A DNA stretch of 15,351 bases. Origin: Mxb001 sp049431945. Lineage in GTDB: Bacteria; Actinomycetota; Actinomycetes; S36-B12. Position 1 is the first letter of the stretch; every line of letters begins with the position of its first letter. The notes below the pieces were generated by a model, which saw nothing but the letters and a program-made list of their open reading frames with translations, searched no databases and was not told the origin of the DNA. The stretch spans positions 1 through 15,351 of the forward strand of contig JBMTDJ010000048.1 in assembly GCA_049431945.1 (NCBI GenBank). Direction: 5' to 3'. The translations under genes were made by a program, and so were the position numbers. Of this stretch, positions 1 through 7,799 are shown piece after piece.

Positions 1-18
1 GACCGCGCAGGAGGTGTC

Positions 19-1440
19 ATGTTCAGCAATGCAGACGAGGTCCTGAAGTTCATGAAGGACGAGGATGTCGAATTCGTCGACGTCCGCTTCATCGACCTTC
101 CGGGTGTGATGCAGCACTTCAACGTGCCGGCCGCATCGTATGTGGATGCCTTCACTGATGGCCTGATGTTCGACGGCTCGTCCATCCGAGGCTTCCAGGC
201 GATCCACGAGTCGGACATGAAGCTCATGCCCGACCCCACGAGCGCGTTTATCGACCCCTTCCGCGCGGCGAAGACCCTCGTGATCAATCACTCCATCCTT
301 GACCCGTTCACCGACGAGCCGTACAGCCGTGACCCGCGCGGGATCGCAGCCAAGGCGGAGGCATACCTGACCTCGACCGGCATCGCCGACACGGTGTACT
401 TCGGGCCGGAGGCCGAGTTTTACATCTTCGATGACGTCCGCTTCGAGACGCGCCAGAACGCCGGCTACTACTACCTCGACTCGATCGAGGGAGCCTGGAA
501 CACCGGCCGCGAGGAGGACGGCGGCAACCTCGGCTACAAGACCCGTTACAAGGGCGGCTACTTCCCGGTCCCGCCCGTCGATCACTACGCCGACCTGCGC
601 GATGAGATGGTCCAGGCGCTGACGCAGGTGGGCCTCACCGTCGAGCGCGCTCACCACGAGGTGGGCACCGGCGGTCAGGCGGAGATCAACTACCGCTTCA
701 ACACCCTGCAGCAGGCCGCCGACGACGTCATGAAGTTCAAGTACGTCATCAAGAACGTCGGGTGGGTCAACGGCAAGTCGGTGACCTTCATGCCCAAGCC
801 CCTCTTCGGTGACAACGGCTCCGGCATGCACTGCCACCAGTCGCTGTGGAAGAACGGCGAGCCGCTCTTCTACGACGAGCGTGGCTACGGCGGCCTCTCG
901 GACCTCGCCCGCTGGTACATCGGCGGTCTGCTTAAGCACGCCCCGTCGCTGCTGGCCTTCACCAATCCAACGGTGAACTCCTACCACCGACTCGTGCCCG
1001 GCTTCGAGGCTCCGGTCAACCTGGTCTACTCGGCCCGCAACCGCTCGGCATGCATCCGCATCCCCGTCACTGGGACTTCGCCGAAGGCCAAGCGCATCGA
1101 GTTCCGCGTGCCCGACCCCTCGAGCAACCCCTACCTCGCCTTCTCGGCGATGCTGCTCGCTGGCCTCGACGGGATCAAGAACAAGATCGAGCCGCCGGCT
1201 CCGGTCGACAAGGACCTCTACGAGCTCCCCCCGGACGAGCTCGCCGACATCGCACAGGTGCCCGGCTCGCTCCCCGAGGTGCTTGATGCCCTGGAAGCAG
1301 ACAACGAGTACCTCCAGGCAGGCGGGGTCTTCCCGGCCGATCTCATCGAGACCTGGGTCGACTACAAGCGCGCCAATGAGGTGGACCCCATCCGCCTGCG
1401 CCCGCACCCGCACGAGTTCGAGCTCTACTACGACATCTGA
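19..1440 (+). CDS. glnA: Glutamine synthetase type I, adenylylation-regulated (GlnA1)
   Basis: Encodes a 473-residue GSI glutamine synthetase, which condenses glutamate and ammonia to glutamine using ATP; the family acts as a cytosolic dodecamer. Visible family motifs are the N-terminal FDGSSIRGF (51-59), the metal-ligand stretch GPEAEF (129-134), HHEVGTGGQAEI (212-223), NGSGMHCHQS (266-275) and NSYHRLVPGFEAP (320-332). The loop KDLYELPPDE contains Tyr401, aligned with the tyrosine that GlnE adenylylates in E. coli GlnA. This places it in the GSI-beta, covalently regulated class. The length is normal for the class. The ATG at 19 is preceded by a strong AGGAGGT at 9-15. The matching modifying enzyme, GlnE, is encoded nearby on the other strand. 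Only 18 bases upstream are visible, so its promoter cannot be judged. Assignment is essentially certain. Confidence 0.98.
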   Translation: MFSNADEVLKFMKDEDVEFVDVRFIDLPGVMQHFNVPAASYVDAFTDGLMFDGSSIRGFQAIHESDMKLMPDPTSAFIDPFRAAKTLVINHSILDPFTDEPYSRDPRGIAAKAEAYLTSTGIADTVYFGPEAEFYIFDDVRFETRQNAGYYYLDSIEGAWNTGREEDGGNLGYKTRYKGGYFPVPPVDHYADLRDEMVQALTQVGLTVERAHHEVGTGGQAEINYRFNTLQQAADDVMKFKYVIKNVGWVNGKSVTFMPKPLFGDNGSGMHCHQSLWKNGEPLFYDERGYGGLSDLARWYIGGLLKHAPSLLAFTNPTVNSYHRLVPGFEAPVNLVYSARNRSACIRIPVTGTSPKAKRIEFRVPDPSSNPYLAFSAMLLAGLDGIKNKIEPPAPVDKDLYELPPDELADIAQVPGSLPEVLDALEADNEYLQAGGVFPADLIETWVDYKRANEVDPIRLRPHPHEFELYYDI

Positions 1441-1514
1441 TCAGCGCTCAGACGATCGGGATCTGCCTCCCCCGGTCGCACGGTCCTCGCGTCGCATCGC
1501 CTCGCGCGCAGGAG

Positions 1515-1549
1515 CTTCGCCGGTGGTCGCCTCGCGGCCACCGGCGAAG
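1515..1549 (+). terminator. Stem-loop downstream of glnA1, probable terminator
   Basis: A 16-bp stem (arms 1515-1530 and 1534-1549) with one G-U pair closes a 3-nt loop, 74 nt after the glnA1 stop. No real U-tract follows, only a T-containing stretch (tctgtgtcgg), which is common for actinobacterial terminators. It lies between convergent genes, so it may act in both directions. The terminator role is inferred from structure and position. Confidence 0.6.
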
Positions 1550-1582
1550 TCTGTGTCGGGGTCGCGTCCCCCAGCGCGCGCT

Positions 1583-1655
1583 CGTTGTCGTCTCACTCTG
1601 CCGCGTCATCATGCGCAAACCGAGCGTGAAAGCGCGGCAGAGTGAGACGACAACG
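1583..1655. repeat. Perfect 23-bp inverted repeat with 27-nt loop between convergent genes
   Basis: The left arm at 1583-1605 is the exact reverse complement of the right arm at 1633-1655, with a 27-nt spacer between. It sits between the glnA1 stop and the stop of the small membrane protein gene (1670). As RNA it would fold into a very stable hairpin on either strand. It could be a bidirectional terminator or one copy of a dispersed extragenic palindromic repeat. I see no second copy of the full palindrome in this window. Confidence 0.85.
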
Positions 1656-1669
1656 CCAGGACGGGCGGC

Positions 1670-1978
1670 TCAGCCCTCGCGGACGCCGCGCTCGTCGAAT
1701 CCCTCGATAGGCACCGGATCGCTCAGGCGCAGTCTGCGTGCCGCGACGACGGCGATGACGATGCCGATGACCGCGACCACTCCCCAGAAGAGATTGAGCG
1801 CGAGTTGCGGCCACGCGACCTTGTACAGCGAGTAGGCGGCAAGACCGATCGCCCCGACAAGATTCAGGACGTGATACATCGGGCTACGCGCATCAAGCCT
1901 GCGCGTAGCCACGAGCGCGTAGGCACCGACGAGCAGGACCGTGCAGGTCCAGCCGACGACCTCCCAGAGCGTTGACAT
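1670..1978 (-). CDS. Small three-helix membrane protein, CBU_0592-like family
   Basis: A 102-residue protein with three hydrophobic segments at about residues 7-25, 36-52 and 58-80, and a short charged C-terminal tail. The central signature RRLDARSPMYHVLNLVGA (from about residue 25) followed by a hydrophobic stretch and AWPQLALN resembles, from memory, the CBU_0592-like family of small membrane proteins, whose function is unknown. The ATG at 1978 is preferred because a TATCGT -10-like element sits exactly at -12 to -7 and there is no Shine-Dalgarno, suggesting a leaderless transcript. A GTG at 1984 would add two residues. It is the last of four same-strand genes (glnA2, glnE, decarboxylase, this one), 29 nt after the decarboxylase stop, so it may also be read from the operon. 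A link to nitrogen metabolism is positional only. Confidence 0.75.
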   Translation of the reverse strand: MSTLWEVVGWTCTVLLVGAYALVATRRLDARSPMYHVLNLVGAIGLAAYSLYKVAWPQLALNLFWGVVAVIGIVIAVVAARRLRLSDPVPIEGFDERGVREG

Positions 1979-1984
1979 GGGCAC

Positions 1985-1990
1985 ACGATA
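1985..1990 (-). promoter_or_regulatory. Candidate leaderless -10 element of the small membrane protein gene
   Basis: Read on the minus strand this is TATCGT, matching TAnnnT, separated from the ATG at 1978 by exactly 6 nt. That puts transcription start at or next to the A of the start codon, the usual geometry of actinobacterial leaderless genes. No clear -35 was seen. Confidence 0.4.
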
Positions 1991-2007
1991 GGGGCGGTCA
2001 CGCCTGG

Positions 2008-3432
2008 CTATGCATCAGGCAGGGCCGACTCCTGGCAGAGGGCCCAGAGGGCCTCGACATCGGGCCTCTGGGTTGCCTCGGCTCCGATCGACAGGCGCAC
2101 GATCCATCGCCCCTCGACGAGCGCGGGGGTGATGAAGGCGCGCCCCGTTGCATTGACGCGCTCAGCCCACTCCTGCTGGTGCCGATCGAGCGCCTCAGGG
2201 TCATCCACGCCGTCGGGGACGTGGCGTACGCAGACCGTCTGAAGAGTGACAGGAGCGCACACCTCCCAGCCCACCGTCGCCTCGATTTGGGCAGCAAGCC
2301 ACTGGGCATGGGCCAGATCACGTCGAAGACGGTGACGGATGGCCTCGGCTCCGGCTAGGCGCAGGTGGAACCACAGCTTGATCGCGCGGAATCGCCTGCC
2401 GAGCGGAATACCCCAGTCCTTGAACTGCGTCACCTCGCCATCGCTCGACGACCGCAGATACGACGGATTCGTCGAGAAGACCCGCACGAGCAATTCCACG
2501 TCACGCACGTAGAGCAGGGAGCAGTCCAAGATCGTGCCCATCCACTTGTGGGGATTCCAGCCGAAGGAATCCGCGCCCTCGATGCCCGCGAAGAGCGGTC
2601 GGCACTCCGGAAGCAGGAGGGCGGAGCCAGCCATGGCCGCGTCCACGTGCACCCAGGCACCGTGCTCCGCCGCGATCTCGACGATCCGCTCGAGCGGATC
2701 GAAGGCCGTCGTGCCAGTCGTGCCCATCGACGCGATGACCGCGGCCGGTCGGCGCCCCGCTGCAGCGTCAGCGGCCATCTCCTCGCGCAGCTGGTCCGTG
2801 TCCATGGCCAATGTCACGGGATCCACCGGGATGAGCCGGAGGTTGTCGCGGCCGAAGCCGGCGAGCAGCACGGCCTTGGGCACCGACGAGTGCGCCTGCG
2901 TCGAGGCGTAGACGATCAAGGGCGCCGGCTCCGCCTGCAGTCCACCGCGGTCCTCGGACAGGTCCGTGGCACGCTCACGGGCCACGAGCATCGACACCAG
3001 GCATGCCGTGGAGGCCGTGTCGTGGATGCTCCCGACCCACGAGTCCGAGAGGCCGCAGAGCTCGCGCAGCCAGTCGGTGACGAGCTCCTCCATCTCCGTC
3101 ACCGCCGGCGCTGATTGCCAGGTGATGCCCAGGGCGCCAAGCCCGCTCGCCGCGATATCGCCGAGGACAGACTCCAATGACGCGTTGGCGGGGAACCACG
3201 CGTAGTAGCCCGGGCTCTGTGTCTGGGTGATCCCGGGGACGACGACGTCGTCGAGATCCTCGATGAGGTCGGCGAGCCGCTCGGCAGCCTCGGGGGGGTC
3301 TCCCTCGAGGCGGGCGCGCACCCAGCCCGGCGCCACTTCGCTGCGCACGGGGCGACCAGGGATCGCGGCGCGGTAGTCCGCGATCCAGTCGACCAGCTCA
3401 TGCGCGGCGGCGCGGAACTCCTCCGGGGTCAC
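2008..3432 (-). CDS. PLP-dependent group II decarboxylase-like enzyme (aromatic amino acid decarboxylase / possible aldehyde synthase)
   Basis: A 474-residue fold-type I PLP enzyme related to aromatic-L-amino-acid decarboxylase. Motifs in order: MTPEEFRAAAHELVDW at the N-terminus, PGYYAWFPAN (74-83), TQAHSSV with the PLP-stacking His181, HVDAAMAGSA with Asp264, NPHKWM with the Schiff-base Lys296, and WGIPLGRRFRAIKLWF (340-355). The catalytic-loop residue that is Tyr332 in mammalian DDC aligns with Phe337 here (QFKDW versus DYRHW), a change known to turn plant homologues into aromatic acetaldehyde synthases. The usual Tyr of HVDAAYAG is Met267. GTG at 3432 is chosen because AGGG lies 7 nt upstream and the N-terminus then begins like its relatives; GTG at 3438 would add two residues. 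It starts 16 nt after glnE, so co-transcription is likely. Substrate unknown. Confidence 0.88.
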   Translation of the reverse strand: MTPEEFRAAAHELVDWIADYRAAIPGRPVRSEVAPGWVRARLEGDPPEAAERLADLIEDLDDVVVPGITQTQSPGYYAWFPANASLESVLGDIAASGLGALGITWQSAPAVTEMEELVTDWLRELCGLSDSWVGSIHDTASTACLVSMLVARERATDLSEDRGGLQAEPAPLIVYASTQAHSSVPKAVLLAGFGRDNLRLIPVDPVTLAMDTDQLREEMAADAAAGRRPAAVIASMGTTGTTAFDPLERIVEIAAEHGAWVHVDAAMAGSALLLPECRPLFAGIEGADSFGWNPHKWMGTILDCSLLYVRDVELLVRVFSTNPSYLRSSSDGEVTQFKDWGIPLGRRFRAIKLWFHLRLAGAEAIRHRLRRDLAHAQWLAAQIEATVGWEVCAPVTLQTVCVRHVPDGVDDPEALDRHQQEWAERVNATGRAFITPALVEGRWIVRLSIGAEATQRPDVEALWALCQESALPDA

Positions 3433-3448
3433 GCACACACCCTAGGCA

Positions 3449-6403
3449 TCACTCGTAGAAGACCCTCTCGACCACCCCTCGAGCCCGACGGGTGGTGCGC
3501 CGATATGCCTCGAGCAGGTCCGCGGGAGGGCGGTAGTCGAGGAGGTGCGCGATCGCGACCAAACCCGGCCCGGAGGTCGGCACGGAGTCGGACGGGAGTC
3601 CTGACGTCAAGGTGATGGCTCCACGCACCCTGGTCGCAAGAAGCCAGGACGTCTCCAGCATCTGAGCGTCGACCGGATCGAGCAGATCAGACCGCGCCGC
3701 CGCGTCAAGCGCGGCGAGGGTCGAGGTCGTGCGCAACGTGGGCACCTGCGCGGCATGGCGCAACTGCAGCAACTGCGCGACCCACTCCACATCCGCGAGT
3801 CCGCCGCGACCCTGCTTCAGGTGCATGGCCGGATCCGCGCCGCGTGGGAGTCGCTCGGACTCCATGCGTGCCTTGAGCCTGCGCATCTCGCGCGTGTCGG
3901 CATCGCTGATGCCCTCGGCCGGCCAGCGGAGCGAATCGATCATCGCCGTGAACTCAGCACCCAACCCCGTGTCGCCAGCGACCGGACGCGCGCGGATCAG
4001 CGCCTGCGCTTCCCAAGGGGACGACCAACGCTCGTAGTAGGCGCGATAGGACTCCAGCGACCTCACGAGCGGACCTTGACGCCCCTCCGGGCGAAGGTCG
4101 GCGTCGATGACCAGCGCGGGGTCCGGTGAGGGCGCCATGAGCAGTCGCCGGATGTCGTTGGCGATGGCGAAGGCTGCCTCCGATGCGTCCTTCTCGTCCG
4201 CTCCCGGCACAGGGTCGTGGACGAAGATGAGGTCGGCGTCGGAGGAGTAGCCGAGTTCCCCGCCTCCGAACCGCCCCATGGCGACGAGAGACATTCGCGT
4301 GGGGAGCGCGCCGCGCTCAGCCGCGGCAGAGCGCTCGGCGACGGCCAGGGTGCCCACCAGGGCGGCCTCGGTGACGTCGGTGAGCGCCTGCATGACGCCC
4401 TGCTCGTCGATGAGGCCGAGGATGTCGCAGGCCGCGATGCGGAACAGTTCGCGGCGGCGCAGGGAGCGCAGGGCACCCACGGCCGCCTCGGGATCCTCGT
4501 GTCGTGAGACCGCAGCTTCAGCCTCGACGACCAGAGCCTCGCGACTGCGCGGAAGGAGTTCGCGATCGTCGGCGAGCAGGGCAACGGCATCTGGCGATCG
4601 CAGGAGCAGATCCGTCGCGTAGCGACTCGACGACAGGATCGTGGCCATGCGTTCGGCGGCCAACGACTCATCGCGCAGCAGACGCAGGTACCACGGCGTC
4701 GAGCCCAGGTCGTCGCTCATCCGGCGAAAACCCAGCAGAGCAGCGTCCGGGTCAGGACCGTCGGCGAACCAGCCGAGCAGGACCGGGAGCAGGGTGCGCT
4801 GAATGGCCGCACGCCGCGAAACCCCAGAGGTGAGCGCCTCTAGGTGGCGAAGCGCACCAGCCGGATCCGCGTAGCCGAGAGCGGCAAGGCGCTCCGCTGC
4901 TGCCTCGGGGGTCAGCCGCGCGTCCCCCGGATCCAGGCGCGCCACCGCCTGCAGCAGCGGGCGATAGAAGAGCTTCTCGTGGATACGACGGACCTCGCGA
5001 GCATGTCGTCGCCACTCGGCGGTGAGTTCGGCGACAGGATCCGAGCGAAAGCCCAGCGAGCGCCCGATGCGACGTAGTGACTCGTCGTCCTCCGGAACGA
5101 TGTGCGATCGGCGCAGTTCGTGCAGTTGGATCCGGTGCTCGAGCGAACGGAGGAATCGGTACGCCGCCCCGAGTGTGGCGCCATCCTCGCGTCCGACGTA
5201 CCCCCAGGTCGACAAGGCCTCGAGCGCAATCAGGGTCGACGGGCTGCGAAGCATGACATCACTGCGGCCGTGGACGAGTTGGAGGAGCTGCACGGAGAAC
5301 TCCACGTCGCGCAGGCCTCCACGACCGAGCTTGAGCTGACGATCCGCCTCGCCAGCCGGTATGTGGTCCTCCACGCGTTGGCGCATGCGCTGCACGTCGG
5401 CGACGAAGTCGGGGCTCGCGGCGGCTGACCACACGAACGGCGACACCGCATCGACGTAGGCCAGCCCGAGCTCCCGATCCCCGGCAGCCGGCCGCGCCTT
5501 CAGCAGTGCCTGGAACTCCCAGGTCTTGGCCCACCGCTCGTAGTAGCCCACGTGCGAGGCGAGCGTCCTTACCAGGGCCCCCTGCTTGCCCTCCGGGCGT
5601 AGCGCAGCGTCCACCTGCCAGAGGACGCCCTCGGCCGTCGGCTCACCACAAGCCCGCAGAACCCCGGCAGCGAGTCGCTGAGCCGCCTTGAGCGCAGCCT
5701 CCTCGTCGACACCTTGCACAGGCTCAGCCACGAAGATGACGTCGACATCGCTCACGTAGTTGAGCTCTCGACCGCCGCACTTGCCCATCGCGATGACAGC
5801 GAGTCGGCATGCGGGCGCGTCATCAGGCAACTCGGAGCGAGCGATGGCGAGGCCGGCTTCCAGGGCCGCGTCGGCAAGGTCAGCCAGTTCCTCGGCCACG
5901 TCATCAACGCGGGCTCCGTGCACGAGGTCGCGCACCACCGTGGTGAGCAGCAGGTCGCGGTAGGCCACGCGCAAGGCCTCGGGAGCGTGGGCGACGGTGG
6001 CTCGGGGCTCCGCCGCTGCCGGATCAGCACCGACCGCTCGCAGCAGGTGCTCGCGACAGGCCTGCGGCCCCGGCGCCCGTACGGCGACGTCCCTGAGGAC
6101 CGACACCGAGCCGGGGTGGCGAGCGAGGTGATCGACCAGGGCCGAGGACATTCCCAGGACCGCGACGAGCGCATCGAGCCAACGGGGGTCAGCGAGCACA
6201 GCGTCGACATCAGTCCCAGCCAGTGCGATGCGCTCCAGGCCCGCGAGCGCCTGGTCGGGGTCGGCTGCGGCCGCCAGCGCCTCAAGGAGCACGTCAGGGT
6301 CAGCGGCCCCGAGGCGATCGAGGACGGCGCCGGCGCCTGCCGGATCGGCGAAGCCACGCCGGGCGAGGTGGCCCAGCATGCTCGCCGGGCGCTGATCGCT
6401 CAT
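3449..6403 (-). CDS. glnE: Bifunctional glutamine synthetase adenylyltransferase / adenylyl-removase (GlnE)
   Basis: A 984-residue GlnE, the enzyme that attaches AMP to, and removes it from, the regulatory tyrosine of GlnA according to nitrogen status. Two nucleotidyltransferase cores are visible. The N-terminal adenylyl-removase core has GKCGGRELNYVSDVD (207-221) and LKLGRGGLRDVEF (357-369). The C-terminal adenylyltransferase core has GRFGGGELGYSSDAD (710-724) and LKQGRGGLADVEW (862-874). Each also carries a D.ALRPEGKQG or DADLRPEGRQG motif (about 265-275 and 767-777). Both aspartate pairs are intact, so both activities should be present. Length is typical of actinobacterial GlnE. The ATG at 6403 follows the glnA2 stop by 9 nt, with AGGA overlapping that stop. 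The likely target is Tyr401 of the GlnA1 encoded at 19-1440. Confidence 0.97.
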   Translation of the reverse strand: MSDQRPASMLGHLARRGFADPAGAGAVLDRLGAADPDVLLEALAAAADPDQALAGLERIALAGTDVDAVLADPRWLDALVAVLGMSSALVDHLARHPGSVSVLRDVAVRAPGPQACREHLLRAVGADPAAAEPRATVAHAPEALRVAYRDLLLTTVVRDLVHGARVDDVAEELADLADAALEAGLAIARSELPDDAPACRLAVIAMGKCGGRELNYVSDVDVIFVAEPVQGVDEEAALKAAQRLAAGVLRACGEPTAEGVLWQVDAALRPEGKQGALVRTLASHVGYYERWAKTWEFQALLKARPAAGDRELGLAYVDAVSPFVWSAAASPDFVADVQRMRQRVEDHIPAGEADRQLKLGRGGLRDVEFSVQLLQLVHGRSDVMLRSPSTLIALEALSTWGYVGREDGATLGAAYRFLRSLEHRIQLHELRRSHIVPEDDESLRRIGRSLGFRSDPVAELTAEWRRHAREVRRIHEKLFYRPLLQAVARLDPGDARLTPEAAAERLAALGYADPAGALRHLEALTSGVSRRAAIQRTLLPVLLGWFADGPDPDAALLGFRRMSDDLGSTPWYLRLLRDESLAAERMATILSSSRYATDLLLRSPDAVALLADDRELLPRSREALVVEAEAAVSRHEDPEAAVGALRSLRRRELFRIAACDILGLIDEQGVMQALTDVTEAALVGTLAVAERSAAAERGALPTRMSLVAMGRFGGGELGYSSDADLIFVHDPVPGADEKDASEAAFAIANDIRRLLMAPSPDPALVIDADLRPEGRQGPLVRSLESYRAYYERWSSPWEAQALIRARPVAGDTGLGAEFTAMIDSLRWPAEGISDADTREMRRLKARMESERLPRGADPAMHLKQGRGGLADVEWVAQLLQLRHAAQVPTLRTTSTLAALDAAARSDLLDPVDAQMLETSWLLATRVRGAITLTSGLPSDSVPTSGPGLVAIAHLLDYRPPADLLEAYRRTTRRARGVVERVFYE

Positions 6404-6412
6404 GACGAAGTC

Positions 6413-7747
6413 CTACAGGGTCGGCAGATATCTGTCGATCTCCCAGGCGTTGACCTGCCGCCGATACTCCTCCCACTCCGCCTGCTTGTTGCGCAGGAAG
6501 AAGTCGAAGACGTGCTCGCCGAGCGTCTCGGCCACGAGTTCGGACCTCTCCATCGCCTGGATCGCCTGGTTGAGACTTGCCGGCAAGGGCTGCATTCCCA
6601 TCGCGCGGCGTTCAGCGGCCGTGAGCGACCAGACGTCGTCCTCTGATCCGGGTGGCAACTCGTAGCCCTCCTCGATGCCCTTGAGTCCGGCAGCGAGGAT
6701 GACCGCGAACGCGAGGTAGGGATTGGCCGCGCTGTCCAGGGACCTGAACTCCACGCGCGTGGAGTTGCCCTTGGCCGGCTTGTACATCGGAACGCGCACG
6801 AGCGCCGAGCGATTGTTGTGGCCCCAGCAGATCATCGCGGGCGCCTCGGCGCCCCCCGCGAGCCGCTTGTAGGAATTGACCCACTGGTTCGTCACAGCCG
6901 TCATCTCCGGCGCATGGAGAAGCACGCCTGCGATGAAGGAGCGCGCCACCTGCGAGAGCTGGTACGGCGCGCCCGGCTCGTGGAAGGCGTTGCGGTCGCC
7001 CTCGAAGAGCGACACGTGGGTGTGCATACCGGAGCCTGGTGCATCGCGGAATGGCTTGGGCATGAACGTCGCGTAGACACCCTGTTCGAGCGCGACCTCC
7101 TTGACGACGGTGCGGAACGTCATGAGGTTGTCGGCCGTCGTGAGGGCATCGGCGTATCGAAGGTCGATCTCCTGCTGGCCCGGGCCAGCCTCATGGTGGC
7201 TGAACTCCACGGAGATGCCCATGGCCTCGAGCATCGTGATCGCCTGGCGGCGGAAGTCATAGCCCACCGACTGCGGCGAATTGTCGAAGTAGCCGTAGTT
7301 GTCGATCGGCTCGGGGGCGCCATCGCTCGGGTGGTTCTTGAGCAGGTAGAACTCGACTTCGGGATGCGTGTAGAAGGTGAACCCCATGTCGGCCGCGCGC
7401 GATAGGGCGCGCTTGAGGACGTATCGGGGATCGGCGTAGGACGGCGAGCCGTCGGGCAAGAGGATGTCGCAGAACATACGTGCGACCCCGGGTGACTCCG
7501 CGCGCCACGGGAGGACCGCAAACGTTGATGGATCGGGCTTGGCGAGCATGTCCGACTCGTAGACGCGTGCGAAGCCCTCAATGGCTGATCCGTCGAAGCC
7601 CAATCCCTCGGCGAAGGCCCCCTCCAACTCGGCCGGGGCTACCGCGACCGACTTCAAGGTGCCCAGCACGTCGGTGAACCACAGGCGCACGAAGCGGATA
7701 TCCCGCTCCTCGATGGTGCGGAGCACGAACTCCGTCTGCTTGTCCAT
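6413..7747 (-). CDS. glnA2: Second glutamine synthetase type I without adenylylation tyrosine (GlnA2-like)
   Basis: A 444-residue GSI protein with the family motifs FDGSAIEGF (51-59), HPEVEF (128-133), HHEAGPGQQEIDLRYAD (184-200), APGSGMHTHVS (236-246), NSYKRLAGGAEAP (291-303) and NNRSALVRVP (311-320). At the adenylylation loop it reads DDVWSLTAAE, with Trp373 where GlnA1 has Tyr401, so GlnE should not modify it. Arg61 in EGFARVYESDM aligns with B. subtilis Arg62, which takes part in glutamine feedback inhibition in GSI-alpha enzymes. In Mycobacterium tuberculosis glnA2 also lies next to glnE and glnA1. The ATG at 7747 has no Shine-Dalgarno; CAGACT at -12 to -7 suggests a leaderless start. 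It heads the glnA2-glnE-decarboxylase run. Some actinobacterial paralogues of this family act on other amines, so substrate is less certain than family. Confidence 0.92.
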   Translation of the reverse strand: MDKQTEFVLRTIEERDIRFVRLWFTDVLGTLKSVAVAPAELEGAFAEGLGFDGSAIEGFARVYESDMLAKPDPSTFAVLPWRAESPGVARMFCDILLPDGSPSYADPRYVLKRALSRAADMGFTFYTHPEVEFYLLKNHPSDGAPEPIDNYGYFDNSPQSVGYDFRRQAITMLEAMGISVEFSHHEAGPGQQEIDLRYADALTTADNLMTFRTVVKEVALEQGVYATFMPKPFRDAPGSGMHTHVSLFEGDRNAFHEPGAPYQLSQVARSFIAGVLLHAPEMTAVTNQWVNSYKRLAGGAEAPAMICWGHNNRSALVRVPMYKPAKGNSTRVEFRSLDSAANPYLAFAVILAAGLKGIEEGYELPPGSEDDVWSLTAAERRAMGMQPLPASLNQAIQAMERSELVAETLGEHVFDFFLRNKQAEWEEYRRQVNAWEIDRYLPTL

Positions 7748-7753
7748 GGGACC

Positions 7754-7759
7754 AGTCTG
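7754..7759 (-). promoter_or_regulatory. Candidate leaderless -10 element of glnA2
   Basis: On the minus strand this reads CAGACT, which keeps the A at position 2 and T at position 6 of TAnnnT, at -12 to -7 from the glnA2 ATG. The lack of a Shine-Dalgarno before glnA2 supports a leaderless start. It is a weaker match than the nadE element. Confidence 0.3.
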
Positions 7760-7770
7760 CCCGTGCCCGT

Positions 7771-7786
7771 GTTTCCTGCGCGTTAC
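7771..7786 (-). promoter_or_regulatory. GlnR-like operator between glnA2 and nadE
   Basis: On the minus strand the site reads GTAAC, six bases, GAAAC, an exact match to the GTnAC-n6-GAAAC half-operator of GlnR, the OmpR-type nitrogen regulator of actinobacteria. It is nearly central in the 58-bp divergent gap, 24 nt from the glnA2 ATG and 20 nt from the nadE ATG. It overlaps the expected -35 region of both promoters, so repression of one or both is the simplest reading. A second a/b pair, often present in strong GlnR sites, is not seen. Regulation is inferred; the motif match is directly visible. Confidence 0.55.
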
Positions 7787-7793
7787 GCACCCC

Positions 7794-7799
7794 TACGCT
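7794..7799 (+). promoter_or_regulatory. Leaderless -10 element of nadE
   Basis: TACGCT matches TAnnnT and sits exactly at -12 to -7 from the nadE ATG at 7806. The six bases in between (tcccct) contain no ribosome binding site. This supports a leaderless nadE transcript and the choice of this start. No clear -35 is visible at the usual spacing. Confidence 0.5.

Noticed and set aside
1593..1835. Two short frames on opposite strands sharing a CRLTLPR-like peptide
   Set aside because: The resemblance arises because both read through arms of the 23-bp inverted repeat; it is DNA symmetry, not related proteins.
2365..3114. 249-codon plus-strand frame opposite the decarboxylase gene
   Set aside because: Arg/His-rich shadow with no family resemblance; the opposite strand encodes all PLP-enzyme motifs.
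5714..6646. 310-codon plus-strand frame opposite the 5' part of glnE
   Set aside because: Shadow of glnE codons; no domain and it crosses the glnE-glnA2 junction.
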